Shown here: piece by piece, positions 9,616-18,842 of the stretch | Position numbering within the stretch: position 1 is the stretch's first letter | How the letters are laid out: each line of letters opens with the position of its first letter | Assembly (NCBI GenBank): GCA_026692865.1 | Contig: JAPLNI010000030.1 | Location: 1-64,000 of the forward strand | Length of the DNA: 64,000 bases | DNA from: Planctomycetota bacterium | Lineage (GTDB): Bacteria > Planctomycetota > Planctomycetia > Pirellulales > Pirellulaceae | Direction of reading: 5' to 3' | Translations under genes and position numbers: made by a program | Notes under the pieces: model-generated | Seen by the model: the letters and a program-made list of their open reading frames with translations, nothing else | The model's database searches: none | What the model was told of the DNA's origin: nothing

Positions 9616-11454
9616 ATGAGCAATGAGCTTATAGTCGTTCTGGGTCTTCTCGCAACTGCAATTGTCATGTTTGCGATCAACAAGCCGCGCATGGACGCGG
9701 TTGCACTGATAATGTTAGTCGCGTTGCCCTTCACCGGCGCGGTCACGATGGGCGAAGCGTTGCTGGGCTTTAGTGATCCCAACATTGTTTTGATTGCGGC
9801 ACTGTTTGTGATCGGTGATGGATTGGTGCGAACGGGTGTAGCGAGAAAGCTTGGTGATTGGCTGACGGCGCGGGCGGGGAACAGCGAGACAAAGCTGATT
9901 GTTCTTCTGATGATCGTTGTTTGCGGTCTGGGTTCGACAATGAGCTCGACCGCAGTCACCGCGATTTTTATTCCTGTCATTCTGAGGATTTCTTCCGTCA
10001 CGGGAACCGCGCCTAGCAAGTTGATGATGCCCTTGAGCATGGCTGCTTTGATCAGCGGTATGATGACTCTCGTTGCAACCGCGCCAAACTTAGTTGTTAA
10101 TAGCGAGCTGATCCGACAGGGCGAAGAAGGCTTCCGCTTCTTCAGTTTCACTCCGTTTGGCCTTCCGGTGCTTGCTTTAGCGATTGTCTACATGTTAGTC
10201 GCGCGAAGGTGGTTGCCTGATGCCAAAAAGGATAGCAACGCCGTCACATCTGGTCGGCCGAGTCTCGCCGATTGGGTCAAGCAATATAGCTTGGCTGGTC
10301 GCGAGCATCAGTATCGAATTGGCCAAGGATCAATCCTCCATGGAAAGACCGTCGAAGAGATTTCACTCCAGAATACGGTTAACGCCAGTTTGATTTCCAT
10401 TCAACGCGACGCGAAACTGATCCAGCCATCGCGAACAACCGAACTTCGAATAGGTGACATCCTCCTGCTAGACTCACCTGTGCCGAACGAAGATGTATCG
10501 AGCCTAACGGAAAAATACACACTCGAATCGATGCCTCTTTCGGGAGCGTATTTTTCCGATCGGACGCAAGAAATCGGTATGTCGGAGGTCATTCTTCCGG
10601 CCGATTCGGAGTTTATTGGTCAAACGGTCGTTGGTGCACGATTTCGCGATAGCACAGGATTGACTGTCATTGGGTTGCGTCGAGGTCGTGTAGCCCATGA
10701 GAGCAATCTTCAAGAGGAAAAACTGAAGATTGGTGATACTTTGCTTCTAATCGGCCCTTGGAAGTCGATTCAGAATCTGCAAAAAGGTAACAAAGGCGTT
10801 GTCGCGCTTAGCATGCCTGTGGAGTTCGACGAAGTGCTGCCGGTTGCCGGTAAGGTTTTGCAAGCTGTCTTTTGTTTGTTCTTGGTTGTTGGATTGATGG
10901 TGAGCGGGCTTGTCCCGAATGTTCAAGCGGCCTTGCTAGGTTGCTTGTTGATGGGAGTGTTAGGCTGTGTGACGCTCGAAAGTTCTTACCGATCGATTGA
11001 CTGGAAAACGATCGTGTTAATTGTTGGCATGCTGCCATTTTCTACGGCGCTTCAGCGAACCGGCGGAGTCGACCTGGCCGCTGATGGTCTCATGTACGTG
11101 ACAAGTGAACTGGGAACGCATGGCGTCCTTGCAACCCTTTTCATTATTACTGCAATGCTTGGAATGTTTATCTCCAATACGGCAACGGCCGTGTTGATGG
11201 CACCGGTTGCACTGGCAATGGCTGAAGACCTCGGAGCTTCGGCGTACCCGTTTGCGATGATCGTTGCCTTGGCTGCGTCGACGGCTTTTATGACTCCCGT
11301 GTCGTCGCCAGTGAATACCTTAGTCGTTACCCCAGGAAACTATTCCTTTGGCGACTTTGTAAAAATCGGAGTTCCCTTCAGTATTGTTGTTATGATTATT
11401 AGTGTCTTCATGGTTCCTCTTTTATTGCCACTTTATGCAACCGTTACCCCATAA
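9616..11454 (+). CDS. SLC13-family permease with two RCK_C (TrkA-C) domains
   Basis: This is a 612-residue membrane transporter of the divalent-anion:sodium symporter (SLC13/CitT-like) type, which typically moves dicarboxylates or sulfate. About five or six helices come first, including the motif LGSTMSSTAVTAIFIPV. A soluble insert at about residues 215-390 holds two RCK_C ligand-binding domains (IGQGSILHGKTVEEI and LPADSEFIGQTVVGARF). The second helical half has SNTATAVLMAPVALAMA and TPVSSPVNTLVVTPG, the family's paired re-entrant signature. The RCK_C insert suggests allosteric control by a bound nucleotide or ion. The AbgT gene follows after only 30 bp, so the two are probably co-transcribed. 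The substrate is not determinable. Confidence 0.9.
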   Translation: MSNELIVVLGLLATAIVMFAINKPRMDAVALIMLVALPFTGAVTMGEALLGFSDPNIVLIAALFVIGDGLVRTGVARKLGDWLTARAGNSETKLIVLLMIVVCGLGSTMSSTAVTAIFIPVILRISSVTGTAPSKLMMPLSMAALISGMMTLVATAPNLVVNSELIRQGEEGFRFFSFTPFGLPVLALAIVYMLVARRWLPDAKKDSNAVTSGRPSLADWVKQYSLAGREHQYRIGQGSILHGKTVEEISLQNTVNASLISIQRDAKLIQPSRTTELRIGDILLLDSPVPNEDVSSLTEKYTLESMPLSGAYFSDRTQEIGMSEVILPADSEFIGQTVVGARFRDSTGLTVIGLRRGRVAHESNLQEEKLKIGDTLLLIGPWKSIQNLQKGNKGVVALSMPVEFDEVLPVAGKVLQAVFCLFLVVGLMVSGLVPNVQAALLGCLLMGVLGCVTLESSYRSIDWKTIVLIVGMLPFSTALQRTGGVDLAADGLMYVTSELGTHGVLATLFIITAMLGMFISNTATAVLMAPVALAMAEDLGASAYPFAMIVALAASTAFMTPVSSPVNTLVVTPGNYSFGDFVKIGVPFSIVVMIISVFMVPLLLPLYATVTP

Positions 11455-11484
11455 TCAATCCGTTCACCGAAGAGAGTTAACCCA

Positions 11485-13038
11485 ATGAGTTCACCTGAAG
11501 CGAAAGAAACGACAACAGAATCGCGTAAATCTGTTATCGAACGATTCCTTGATGTGGTTGCGACTGTTGGGAATATGGTTCCTCATCCGGCTGTGATCTT
11601 TTTAATCTTGATCGTCATCATGGTGGTTGTCTCGCATATTCTTTACATGCTTGGAACGACCGTTAGCTTTCAAGTTTTGAATCCCGACACACACAAACTC
11701 GATGATGTCCAATCGACTGCGAGGAGTCTTTTAACTGCAGACGGAATTCGGTTTATCTACAGTTCGCTAATTCCTAATTTCATGGGCTTCTCAGCAGTAG
11801 GCCTCATGATCGTCGCAATGGTTGGCGTTGGAGTGGCTGAAGAAGCCGGGTTGGTCAACGCACTCATTCGCAAGCTGGTAGTGATCGCTCCAAGTTGGGC
11901 TTTGACCTATATTCTTGTTTTCGTAGGAATCCTATCGAGTGTTGGTGCCGATGCGGGTTATTTGGTTTTGATCCCACTAGCCGGCGTCGCATTTCTCAGT
12001 ATTGGACGCCATCCCATTGCGGGAATCGCGGCGGGGTTTGCCGCCGTCGCAGGTGCGTTTACGGTGAACATGTTAATCAAACCGCTGGATGCCGTTCTTA
12101 CGGAGTTTACGAATGACGCAATTCATTTGGTCGATCCCTCGGTTTCGATCGGATTGACCGCCAATCTTTGGTTTTCTCTTGCTTCGGTCCCTTTCCTCAC
12201 GGTCATTATCACGCTCATCACCACGAAAATGATTGAGCCTCGATTGGGAGTCTATGAAGGTGCGAAACCTATTAATAATGAGCAAGGGATGACCTCCGAG
12301 GAGTCACGAGGGCTTCTTTATGCGACCCTTGGGCTCGTCGCTGTCTTGGTTTTCTTTGGGTTGCTTTGTCTTCCTGATGGAGCTCCGCTACGCAATCCAG
12401 AGACGGGAACTTTGATCGGGAACTCGCCTTTTATGAATGGCTTGATCGCTTTGATCATGGTTGTTTTCCTGGTTACCGGCGTCGCTTATGGCATCGGCGC
12501 AAAGACAATGACAAGTATCTCCGATGTGATCAAAGCGATAACCAAGTCGGTCAGTGGACTGGGTGGAACAATCTTTCTGCTACTGATCATCAGTCAGTTC
12601 GTCGCGTACTTCAATTACAGTAACCTAGGCACGATCCTTGCCGTGAATATGTCGAACGTTCTCAAGGATGCGAACGTCGGACCTTTTTGGTTGTTGATTG
12701 GTTTTATCTTTGTCGTAGGAATTCTCGATTTTTTGATTTCAGGTGCGATTGCGAAGTGGGCTATTTTTGCTCCCATCTTTGTCCCGCTGCTGGTCAAACT
12801 GGGAGTCGACCCTGAAGCCGTACTTGCCGCATACCGAATCGGTGATTCGCCAATCAATATGATCACGCCGTTGAACGTCTACTTCGCAATGGTGGTTGGA
12901 TTTGCGCAGAAGTACGACAAGAACGCGGGGGTCGGAACGATCGTATCGCTGATGCTTCCGTACGTCGTGATCATCTTCTTGCTCTGGACTGGACTGTTTG
13001 CGGCATGGTTCCTCATGGGGCTTCCATGGGGAATCTAA
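11485..13038 (+). CDS. AbgT-family transporter
   Basis: A 517-residue inner-membrane protein of the AbgT family, close to the family's usual 505-515 residues. Characterised members import p-aminobenzoyl-glutamate, a folate breakdown product, or export sulfonamides. Typical blocks are VATVGNMVPHPAVIFLILIV at the N-terminus, GVGVAEEAGLVNALIRKLV, VGADAGYLVLIPLAG, and near the C-terminus KWAIFAPIFVPLLV with RIGDSPINMITPLNVYF. It lies 30 bp after the SLC13 permease gene and upstream of an M20-type peptidase, a pairing reminiscent of E. coli abgT with abgAB amidohydrolase genes. That parallel suggests uptake of a peptide-like conjugate followed by hydrolysis, but this is inference from context. Confidence 0.93.
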   Translation: MSSPEAKETTTESRKSVIERFLDVVATVGNMVPHPAVIFLILIVIMVVVSHILYMLGTTVSFQVLNPDTHKLDDVQSTARSLLTADGIRFIYSSLIPNFMGFSAVGLMIVAMVGVGVAEEAGLVNALIRKLVVIAPSWALTYILVFVGILSSVGADAGYLVLIPLAGVAFLSIGRHPIAGIAAGFAAVAGAFTVNMLIKPLDAVLTEFTNDAIHLVDPSVSIGLTANLWFSLASVPFLTVIITLITTKMIEPRLGVYEGAKPINNEQGMTSEESRGLLYATLGLVAVLVFFGLLCLPDGAPLRNPETGTLIGNSPFMNGLIALIMVVFLVTGVAYGIGAKTMTSISDVIKAITKSVSGLGGTIFLLLIISQFVAYFNYSNLGTILAVNMSNVLKDANVGPFWLLIGFIFVVGILDFLISGAIAKWAIFAPIFVPLLVKLGVDPEAVLAAYRIGDSPINMITPLNVYFAMVVGFAQKYDKNAGVGTIVSLMLPYVVIIFLLWTGLFAAWFLMGLPWGI

Positions 13039-13351
13039 GCACATCGGAAAGAGTGTTTCGGCATAACAAATATCTGCACCCCTCTCCCCGGATTACCGGG
13101 GAGAGGGGAGCTAGGCTTTACGGTTTATGCCAGATGACTTCTGCCGAAGTGCTTGGCATTCGTTTATTACGCGTAGTAGCGTCTCTCAGAAGACGCGAAC
13201 CGTTTGTAGTTTAAAGAACCGCGACGACTTGAAAGCTACCAACAATACCTGCAAGCGAGATTCGTTTATATTGATAGAGAATCGGTACCAGTGGGCACGC
13301 GCTTGACCGCTTTTATATTTTCAAGAACCGACCAATAGAAAGCCAAATTTG
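13039..13351. other. intergenic region with hairpins
   Basis: About 310 bp between the AbgT and peptidase genes. It contains a perfect 13-bp GC-rich hairpin (13079-13108) and a smaller one (GCGTCT at 13179 with AGACGC at 13191). An open stretch at 13005-13214 runs through both and is not credible as a gene. The peptidase promoter should lie in the AT-rich last 80 bases, but I see no clear boxes. Confidence 0.5.
13079..13108. repeat. GC-rich palindromic hairpin (CCCCTCTCCCCGG type)
   Basis: CCCCTCTCCCCGG at 13079-13091 is followed by the loop ATTA and its exact reverse complement at 13096-13108. The hairpin lies 40 bp after the AbgT stop codon. There is no T-run after it, so it is not a classical terminator. 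It may be a dispersed repeat or an mRNA 3'-end stabiliser. Confidence 0.75.
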
Positions 13352-14554
13352 ATGACTACCAAAACGATACCACTCGATACAAAATCAGCTGAAGAACACT
13401 TGATGCGGTTTCTCAAGGTCAAGGGGCTGAGCGGTGAAGAAGCCGCGATCGCTGCCGCGGTTGCTGACGAGCTGAAGAAGGTTGGTGTCCCCGCTTCGGC
13501 GATCCGGCACGACACGGTTCACGAGAGAATTGATTTGCCAACTGAAATCGGCAACATGTTTGTCGATCTACCAGGCACGATCCCCGGTCCTCGCATCATG
13601 TTTGCGACTCACCTAGATACGGTCCCGATTTGCGCCGGTGCTGTGCCCATGCGAGAAGGCGATAAGATTGTCACGGACGGTTCCACAGGTCTTGGGGGCG
13701 ACAACCGGACTGGCTGTGCTGTCCTGGTGACGTTGGTTGAGACGATTTTGAAAAACAATCTTCCTCATCCACCGATAACGCTTTTGTTTACTGTACGCGA
13801 GGAAAGCGGAATTCAGGGTGCGCGAAACATCGATCCCGCAGACATGGCGGGTGCGACGATGTGTTTCAACGTCGACAGCAAAGTTCCCGAAGTTTTCATC
13901 ATCGGTGCCGTTGGGCAAGAAAGCTGGAACGTTGAGATCAAAGGAAAGGCGGCTCACGCTGGTGTCGCTCCCGAGAAAGGAATCTCGTCAACGATGGTCG
14001 CTGCATTGGCACTGGCTGATGTGAAGCAAAACGGATGGTTCGGTAAAGTTGTCAAGCTAGAGGGGCATGGAACAAGCAACCCTGGAGTGTTTGCCGGTAA
14101 GGCGGACAAGCCAGCCGGCGATGCTACGAACGTTGTCACCGATTATGTTCACATCAAAGGTGAATCGCGGAGTCCACAGGAGTCATTTGCGTCTGCGATT
14201 ACCGCTGCCTATGAATCTGCATTTGTGAAAGCGGCTTCGGAACTCACCGACATTGATGGAGCCACTGCGGAAGTCAAATTTACCAGCCATGCCGCATATC
14301 CTCCATTCAATCTACCCGAGGATGCTCCCGCCGTTGTTTATGCTAAACGAGCCGCTGAATCGATTGGGCTCATGCCGAGCACACTCTTCTCGAACGGAGG
14401 CCTGGATGCCAATTGGTTCGACAAGCATGGAGTACCAACGGTGACCTTCGGTGCTGGTCAGTATGAAATCCACACTGTCAAAGAGTACATTAACTTGCCA
14501 GAGTTTTTCGAGGGATGCCGATTGGCCGTTGCGTTAGCGACACTCGACAGCTGA
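13352..14554 (+). CDS. M20-family metallopeptidase (peptidase T-like)
   Basis: A 400-residue cytoplasmic zinc exopeptidase or amidohydrolase. The di-zinc site is complete: H87 and D89 in ATHLDTVP, the bridging Asp in GLGGDNRTGC, the catalytic Glu pair in VREESGIQGA, an Asp in NVDSKVPE, and a final His in YEIHTVKEY. A lid or dimerisation domain sits between (KGKAAHAGVAPEKG). The sequence is nearer to peptidase T/M20B than to DapE or AbgA. The start is ATG 13352; a TTG one codon upstream is less likely. Its position after the AbgT transporter suggests that it cleaves an imported peptide or glutamyl conjugate, but it is separated by a hairpin-containing 310-bp gap and may have its own promoter. 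Confidence 0.88.
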   Translation: MTTKTIPLDTKSAEEHLMRFLKVKGLSGEEAAIAAAVADELKKVGVPASAIRHDTVHERIDLPTEIGNMFVDLPGTIPGPRIMFATHLDTVPICAGAVPMREGDKIVTDGSTGLGGDNRTGCAVLVTLVETILKNNLPHPPITLLFTVREESGIQGARNIDPADMAGATMCFNVDSKVPEVFIIGAVGQESWNVEIKGKAAHAGVAPEKGISSTMVAALALADVKQNGWFGKVVKLEGHGTSNPGVFAGKADKPAGDATNVVTDYVHIKGESRSPQESFASAITAAYESAFVKAASELTDIDGATAEVKFTSHAAYPPFNLPEDAPAVVYAKRAAESIGLMPSTLFSNGGLDANWFDKHGVPTVTFGAGQYEIHTVKEYINLPEFFEGCRLAVALATLDS

Positions 14555-14622
14555 CACATTTGCTGTGCTTAGATTGTGACATTAAAAGTGCTCTAGAAGA
14601 CTGCGGCACTTGCTCGAAAACA

Positions 14623-15786
14623 TCACCCGGGAGCCGCATCACCTGAGTTGTGAGTTCCCATCGCACCCCATGCTCCGTAGGGGCTTTCGCTGCTCCAATC
14701 GGGAGTCTGAATCATCGCGCCGGTAGTTCGGTATGCGCCTGGCGAAAGAGATGCGCGGCTTCCTGCTTCGATATCATTTCCAACGAATCGAATTGACACA
14801 TCCAGCATCATGACGTGGGCTCCTCCAACGTGAAAACTCGTAGCCGATTGAATGCCTGCTCCGTCGGTTGAAGCAACGATGCACGACGGGCTGTTGGGTG
14901 GAAGAATCGTGTTGAATCCGCTAGAGTCGCTGAAGCCATCGCCCCAGTGCATACCACGTTTTGCGATAATCGATTGTGTCTTGATGTAACGACCTTGAGA
15001 CGCCGTGAGTACGCATCGCTCGAGCGACACGCCTCGCCCAGGTGCAATCTCGGGAAGCAGCGTTGCTTGATAACCTTGAATCGTAGATCCAGGGCTCCTG
15101 TCACCAGCGATGGCAGCTTGTGCGGTTCCTATTTCGCCTAACGAGATTGTGTTGCTGGTTCCATCGGTGCAGTCAGTGAGTGTTCTTCCCCAGCGTTGCT
15201 GGAATAGCCCTCGTGTAGTTGTCCCGATCGTTTCCCATTCCTCCAGCTCAACACCACGCTGCGAGTCTCCGAAACAAAAAGCATAGTTGGTGCGTCCCAT
15301 CGAACTCCAGTGGGCGGGTCGAAACAAGTTAGGATCGGACGGGCATCGCAGCGTTGCAATTTGAGTTCGCCATGGCCGGTACCCACCACCACGCCAGTAT
15401 GGCTCACCGTCCGGAGAGTACGATTCGAAGGGAGCGACACTTGATTTGAATCCGTCGCGGTACATTTCAAGGATCGGAGCGTACTCCATAAAAGGAGACA
15501 GCCCAACCATGCCGCTGGTCCGCATTCCCATCCATAAACCGGCCTGATTCACCAGAGCGCCTGTCCGCATCGGGACCAACGACTTGAAAGCCAATTCGTA
15601 GTTTGCGAGAGCGACCCCCACCTGCCGTAGATTGCTACTGCAAGTCATCCGTCTGGCAGCTTCACGAGCTTGTTGAACGGCGGGCAAAAGCAACGAAGCC
15701 AGAAGACCGATAATCGCAATAACGACCAGCAGTTCAATGAGAGTGAACCCGCGCGAGCGGTTTTTCGGACTTGCCCGTAACAACAT
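14623..15786 (-). CDS. DUF1559 type II secretion/prepilin-like protein
   Basis: This is a 387-residue planctomycete-type pseudopilin. The N-terminus has a basic leader followed by [15 protein letters not shown]. Prepilin peptidase would cut between G13 and F14, with the conserved Glu at +5 (E18), leaving a hydrophobic helix and then [18 protein letters not shown], the standard start of the DUF1559 globular domain. The C-terminus has [18 protein letters not shown] and the [16 protein letters not shown] tail seen across this family. Planctomycetes carry many paralogues of unknown role, presumably surface or periplasmic fibres. It is transcribed alone, convergent with the M20 peptidase gene and divergent from the TIM-barrel gene. 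Confidence 0.93.
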   Translation of the reverse strand: MLLRASPKNRSRGFTLIELLVVIAIIGLLASLLLPAVQQAREAARRMTCSSNLRQVGVALANYELAFKSLVPMRTGALVNQAGLWMGMRTSGMVGLSPFMEYAPILEMYRDGFKSSVAPFESYSPDGEPYWRGGGYRPWRTQIATLRCPSDPNLFRPAHWSSMGRTNYAFCFGDSQRGVELEEWETIGTTTRGLFQQRWGRTLTDCTDGTSNTISLGEIGTAQAAIAGDRSPGSTIQGYQATLLPEIAPGRGVSLERCVLTASQGRYIKTQSIIAKRGMHWGDGFSDSSGFNTILPPNSPSCIVASTDGAGIQSATSFHVGGAHVMMLDVSIRFVGNDIEAGSRASLSPGAYRTTGAMIQTPDWSSESPYGAWGAMGTHNSGDAAPG

Positions 15787-15958
15787 GACATTGATTTTAG
15801 CGACGCGTTACCCGTTTTGGCAAACGAGTTCTCCGGAAAGTTGGCAAGTCTTCATGTAATCAGGCCGTGTTAAGGAAACCTGTGAACAGGATGCGAACGC
15901 CTCCGTCTTCAGCTATCATCATGGTAGTTGTTCCGCTCTCCCCAAAGGTTATTCCTCC

Positions 15959-16945
15959 ATGCCCACCTTCGACCGCCGTACGCTCCTGACCTCCTCAACC
16001 CGCGTTGTACTAGCCACAGGCGTCGCTGGACTTTTGGCAAAAAGCTCCCTGTCGGTCGCTCCGGCCGAACTGGCAAAGACGTTTACTGCTGAAGTTGATT
16101 CCAAGCACCCAATCGCAATTTTTACTAAGGTTTTCCAATCACATACCTTCACGGAGCTATCCGAAGCAATTGTGACAATTGGAGCCGACGGCGTAGAAGC
16201 TACCATTCGCAGCAAAGGCCACATCGATCCCGAGCAAGCGGACACCTTGATTCCTAAGCTTGTCGAAGCACTCGGGAAAAATAAGAAGCGACTACTCATC
16301 GCTGCAACCGGGATTACTCAAGCAGATAAATCGAATGAAAAGCTGCTGACCGTTCTCAGGGATAATGGCGTACGACACTATCGAATGGGCTACTATCGAT
16401 ACGAAAAATCACCCTCATCGGGATCGATGCTACAACAAGTTCGCGATGCTGCTGCCAAAGCAAAGGATCTAGCCGCCTTGAACCGAGAACTGGGAGTGGT
16501 CGGGTTATATCAGAATCATTACGGCAAAGATTATGTCGGCAGCCTGATTTGGGACTTAGCGATCTTGATGGAGGGAATTGATCGTCAGGATATGGGGATC
16601 GCATTGGATCTTCGACACCTACGAGCAGAAATCGCCGGTTCATACCCATCGGCTGTGAATGTGATTCGACCACATTTGGGCAGCATCTTTTTGAAGGACA
16701 CGCGTCGTGAAGCTGTAGAAGGAAAATCGCTTACCGAGTCGTCACCCAAAGACGTTCCGCTGGGCGAAGGGCTAGTTCAAAAGGAGCTGTTTCGTGATGT
16801 TCTTCAATCAATCCCGCCAGCCCCCATTTCGCTCCACGTCGAATACTTCGGACAAAACGCAATCCCCGTCAGCGAAATCAAGCCTGTGATCGATGCTTAT
16901 CATCGAGACTTAGCGACACTTCGAAATTGGATGTCGGTTTCGTAA
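15959..16945 (+). CDS. secreted TIM-barrel protein, sugar phosphate isomerase/epimerase-like
   Basis: This 328-residue protein begins with a twin-arginine-like signal (DRRTLLTSSTRVVLATGVAG). The body resembles the xylose-isomerase-like TIM barrel (AP_endonuc_2) family: IGADGVEATIRSKGHIDP, KRLLIAATGI, LYQNHYGKDYVG, MGIALDLRHLRAE, and HLGSIFLKDTR as strand ends carrying possible metal ligands. Planctomycetes export many such proteins together with Gfo/Idh/MocA oxidoreductases, and they are assumed to act on unusual sugars in the periplasm. It stands alone, and its stop is about 30 bp from the end of the convergent Gly/Pro-rich gene. The exact reaction is unknown; family-level confidence only. 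Confidence 0.78.
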   Translation: MPTFDRRTLLTSSTRVVLATGVAGLLAKSSLSVAPAELAKTFTAEVDSKHPIAIFTKVFQSHTFTELSEAIVTIGADGVEATIRSKGHIDPEQADTLIPKLVEALGKNKKRLLIAATGITQADKSNEKLLTVLRDNGVRHYRMGYYRYEKSPSSGSMLQQVRDAAAKAKDLAALNRELGVVGLYQNHYGKDYVGSLIWDLAILMEGIDRQDMGIALDLRHLRAEIAGSYPSAVNVIRPHLGSIFLKDTRREAVEGKSLTESSPKDVPLGEGLVQKELFRDVLQSIPPAPISLHVEYFGQNAIPVSEIKPVIDAYHRDLATLRNWMSVS

Positions 16946-16976
16946 GGCTGCTTTGTGGAAATCAGCCTCAATTAAC

Positions 16977-17828
16977 TTAACGAGCGGGCGAGAAGAAGAA
17001 CTCGCGATCAGGTAGCTGAGGCGGCTCGGGGGCATCTTGGTAGTATTCGTCTTGGTCTTGCCGCAGTGCGTTGCCTGGGCCCACGCCGTATGGACCAACT
17101 CCGCCGAACTGTCCAAATCCATGAGGACCTCCACCATACGGTTGGTAGCCATTCATCCCTGGATGAAAGCCTCCCGATCCCATTCCATTACCGGGCCCAA
17201 CTCCTTGGCCATTTCCTGATTGCCAATTGGGCCAACCGCCAGGTGCTTCGCCACCGCCTTGGTTGCCACCATGGCCCCAAGCTTGACCTGGCTGTCCAGG
17301 CTGCCAAGGTCTTGCGGGGAGTCCGCCGCCAGGGAACTGGACCTGATTATTAAAGTTGGAGTGGACGCTTGTCAGCGGCAGTTGCGGTCCCCAAGCGGGA
17401 TATGGAACCGAGAATGGTCGAGTTGGGAATCGCCATTCGCCATACGGACGAACTGACGGTCCCCATTGGTCGACAATGTGCATGTGATCGGCAGAACTGC
17501 CGCCTTGAAGGCTGGAACGATAATGTCGGAACCCGGATCGTTGATAATCAGGGCGTTCGTAGACTACTGGTTGAACGCCTTGGGAAAACTGAGCGACGCG
17601 AGTCCCTTGAGGGTCGTGCGTGAATGTCGACGGCATGGTTGTCCAGTCGATTCGGACCGGCTGGCTGGCTGTGCCGTGTCGTGGATCCATCGCAGAAGCG
17701 ACTCCACAACAAGATAGAATAGCCGAGCCAACCACGAGGCTCAGCGCAACGCTGGCAAGGCAGCCCAAACTTAAAGACTTGCTTACGGGGACAAGACGCT
17801 TGGCGGTTTGAAGTGCGGTGATTCTCAT
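16977..17828 (-). CDS. hypothetical secreted Gly/Pro-rich protein
   Basis: I do not recognise this 283-residue protein. It has a signal-like hydrophobic segment (SLSLGCLASVALSLVVGSAIL, about residues 19-39) ending near CCGVASA. Residues 50-160 are polar with many Tyr, Pro and Arg, and residues 165-255 are low-complexity, dominated by Gly, Pro, Gln and Trp (short QPGQPGQ and GGG runs). The C-terminus is acidic then FFFSPAR. The composition suggests a disordered cell-surface or periplasmic protein. The reading frame is credible because other frames over this stretch lack any signal peptide or consistent composition. It has no obvious operon partner. Confidence 0.65.
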   Translation of the reverse strand: MRITALQTAKRLVPVSKSLSLGCLASVALSLVVGSAILSCCGVASAMDPRHGTASQPVRIDWTTMPSTFTHDPQGTRVAQFSQGVQPVVYERPDYQRSGFRHYRSSLQGGSSADHMHIVDQWGPSVRPYGEWRFPTRPFSVPYPAWGPQLPLTSVHSNFNNQVQFPGGGLPARPWQPGQPGQAWGHGGNQGGGEAPGGWPNWQSGNGQGVGPGNGMGSGGFHPGMNGYQPYGGGPHGFGQFGGVGPYGVGPGNALRQDQDEYYQDAPEPPQLPDREFFFSPAR

Positions 17829-17917
17829 ACGTCCTAGATTAATTCGAGGACGTCCGGAATCTAGAAAATAGAGGGGCTAGGGGATATTTCCCACTTGAGT
17901 GAGCTCAAATCTAACGG

Positions 17918-18361
17918 TTATGACGGTGCTGCGTAAGCGCGTAGTGACTCTTTGAGGCGGGGCGGGATCTCAACCGAAGAGATTCTGCCAGAAGCATCGA
18001 TTTCGCAGCACACACATGTCGAACTTCCCGAGCAAATAGGCTCCGTAGATCGCGTGATTCGATAAGCGTACGTAACGCTTTTGTTGCCAAGCCGAGAAAC
18101 GTAAATGGCGATATCGAGCTCGTCTTCAAACTTTGCCGAACCATGGAATTCCGAAGTGATTTTCACTCTAGGCCAGCTAATCGCTCGAATTGGTTCCCCT
18201 TCGGACTGAATCGACACCAGTACGCTAGAGCCCAACTTCCGAAGCAGCGCATGCTCAGCTTGCTCTGCATATTGCAGAATCGCCGAGAAATGAACAATAC
18301 CAGCGGCGTCGGTTTCGCAGAATTCGACCCGACGCTTGTAGTGGAAGACGTTGGCTGGCAT
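17918..18361 (-). CDS. acyl-CoA thioesterase (4HBT/YbgC hotdog family)
   Basis: The 147-residue length fits single-domain hotdog thioesterases that hydrolyse acyl-CoA in the cytoplasm. The N-terminal motif VEFCETDAAGIVHFSAILQYAEQAEHALLR contains the catalytic Asp (TDAAGIVHF) in the YbgC/4HBT pattern. The rest is the typical central helix and beta sheet (WPRVKITSEFHGSAKFEDEL). I chose ATG 18361; the frame stays open upstream to 18499, but that extension would overlap the S18 gene and adds sequence without homology. It follows rpsR on the same strand after 53 bp and may be co-transcribed. Substrate unknown. Confidence 0.85.
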   Translation of the reverse strand: MPANVFHYKRRVEFCETDAAGIVHFSAILQYAEQAEHALLRKLGSSVLVSIQSEGEPIRAISWPRVKITSEFHGSAKFEDELDIAIYVSRLGNKSVTYAYRITRSTEPICSGSSTCVCCEIDASGRISSVEIPPRLKESLRAYAAPS

Positions 18362-18414
18362 GCAAACAACTCCAGGCGATTTACTCGCCAAGAACCCGGC
18401 CTTCTTTTGGTGGC

Positions 18415-18699
18415 TTACTCGCCTACAAACGGCATCAAAGCCATGAAACGGGCTCGTTTGACAGCGCGAGTGATTGCGTGTTGGCTTACCGCTCCGCAAC
18501 CATTCTTTCGGCGACCGACAATTCGACCATGACGATTAACAAGCTTCGTTAGAAGCTCGACATCTTTGTAGTCGACATACATCGGACGAGGACGCTTTCC
18601 TTCTACGAAAAGCGGATCCTTCTTCTTGATCTTAGTCCGAGTGCGAGTTCGCTTGCGGGGAGCTTTTTTGGAATTTAGAGGGCGACGACCGAAGGACAT
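18415..18699 (-). CDS. rpsR: 30S ribosomal protein S18
   Basis: This small-subunit ribosomal protein has 94 residues, slightly longer than the usual 75-90 because of a basic N-terminal tail (KKAPRKRTRTRTKIKKKDP). The core signature is VDYKDVELLTKLVNRHGRIV followed by QHAITRAVKRARFMALMPF, the diagnostic S18 C-terminus. Unlike most bacteria, rpsF, ssb and rplI are not beside it; it sits between secDF and a thioesterase gene. Identification is firm. Confidence 0.96.
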   Translation of the reverse strand: MSFGRRPLNSKKAPRKRTRTRTKIKKKDPLFVEGKRPRPMYVDYKDVELLTKLVNRHGRIVGRRKNGCGAVSQHAITRAVKRARFMALMPFVGE

Positions 18700-18842
18700 G
18701 CTAAAGTTGCCAATTCAAAACACAAGGAAAACAAAAATAAGGCTATTTCGAGCTCTTATAGCGAACTCAAGAATGTAACGAGACGACTGCGATGCTTCAA
18801 GGGTAAATCACCCGTGTTCGAAAACATCGTCTCGAATCATGA

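Noticed and set aside
13005-13214. 69-codon frame after the AbgT gene
   Set aside because: It overlaps the end of AbgT and runs through the GC-rich hairpin; composition is not protein-like.
18362-18499. N-terminal extension of the thioesterase gene
   Set aside because: It would overlap rpsR and contains no homology to the hotdog family, so ATG 18361 was used.
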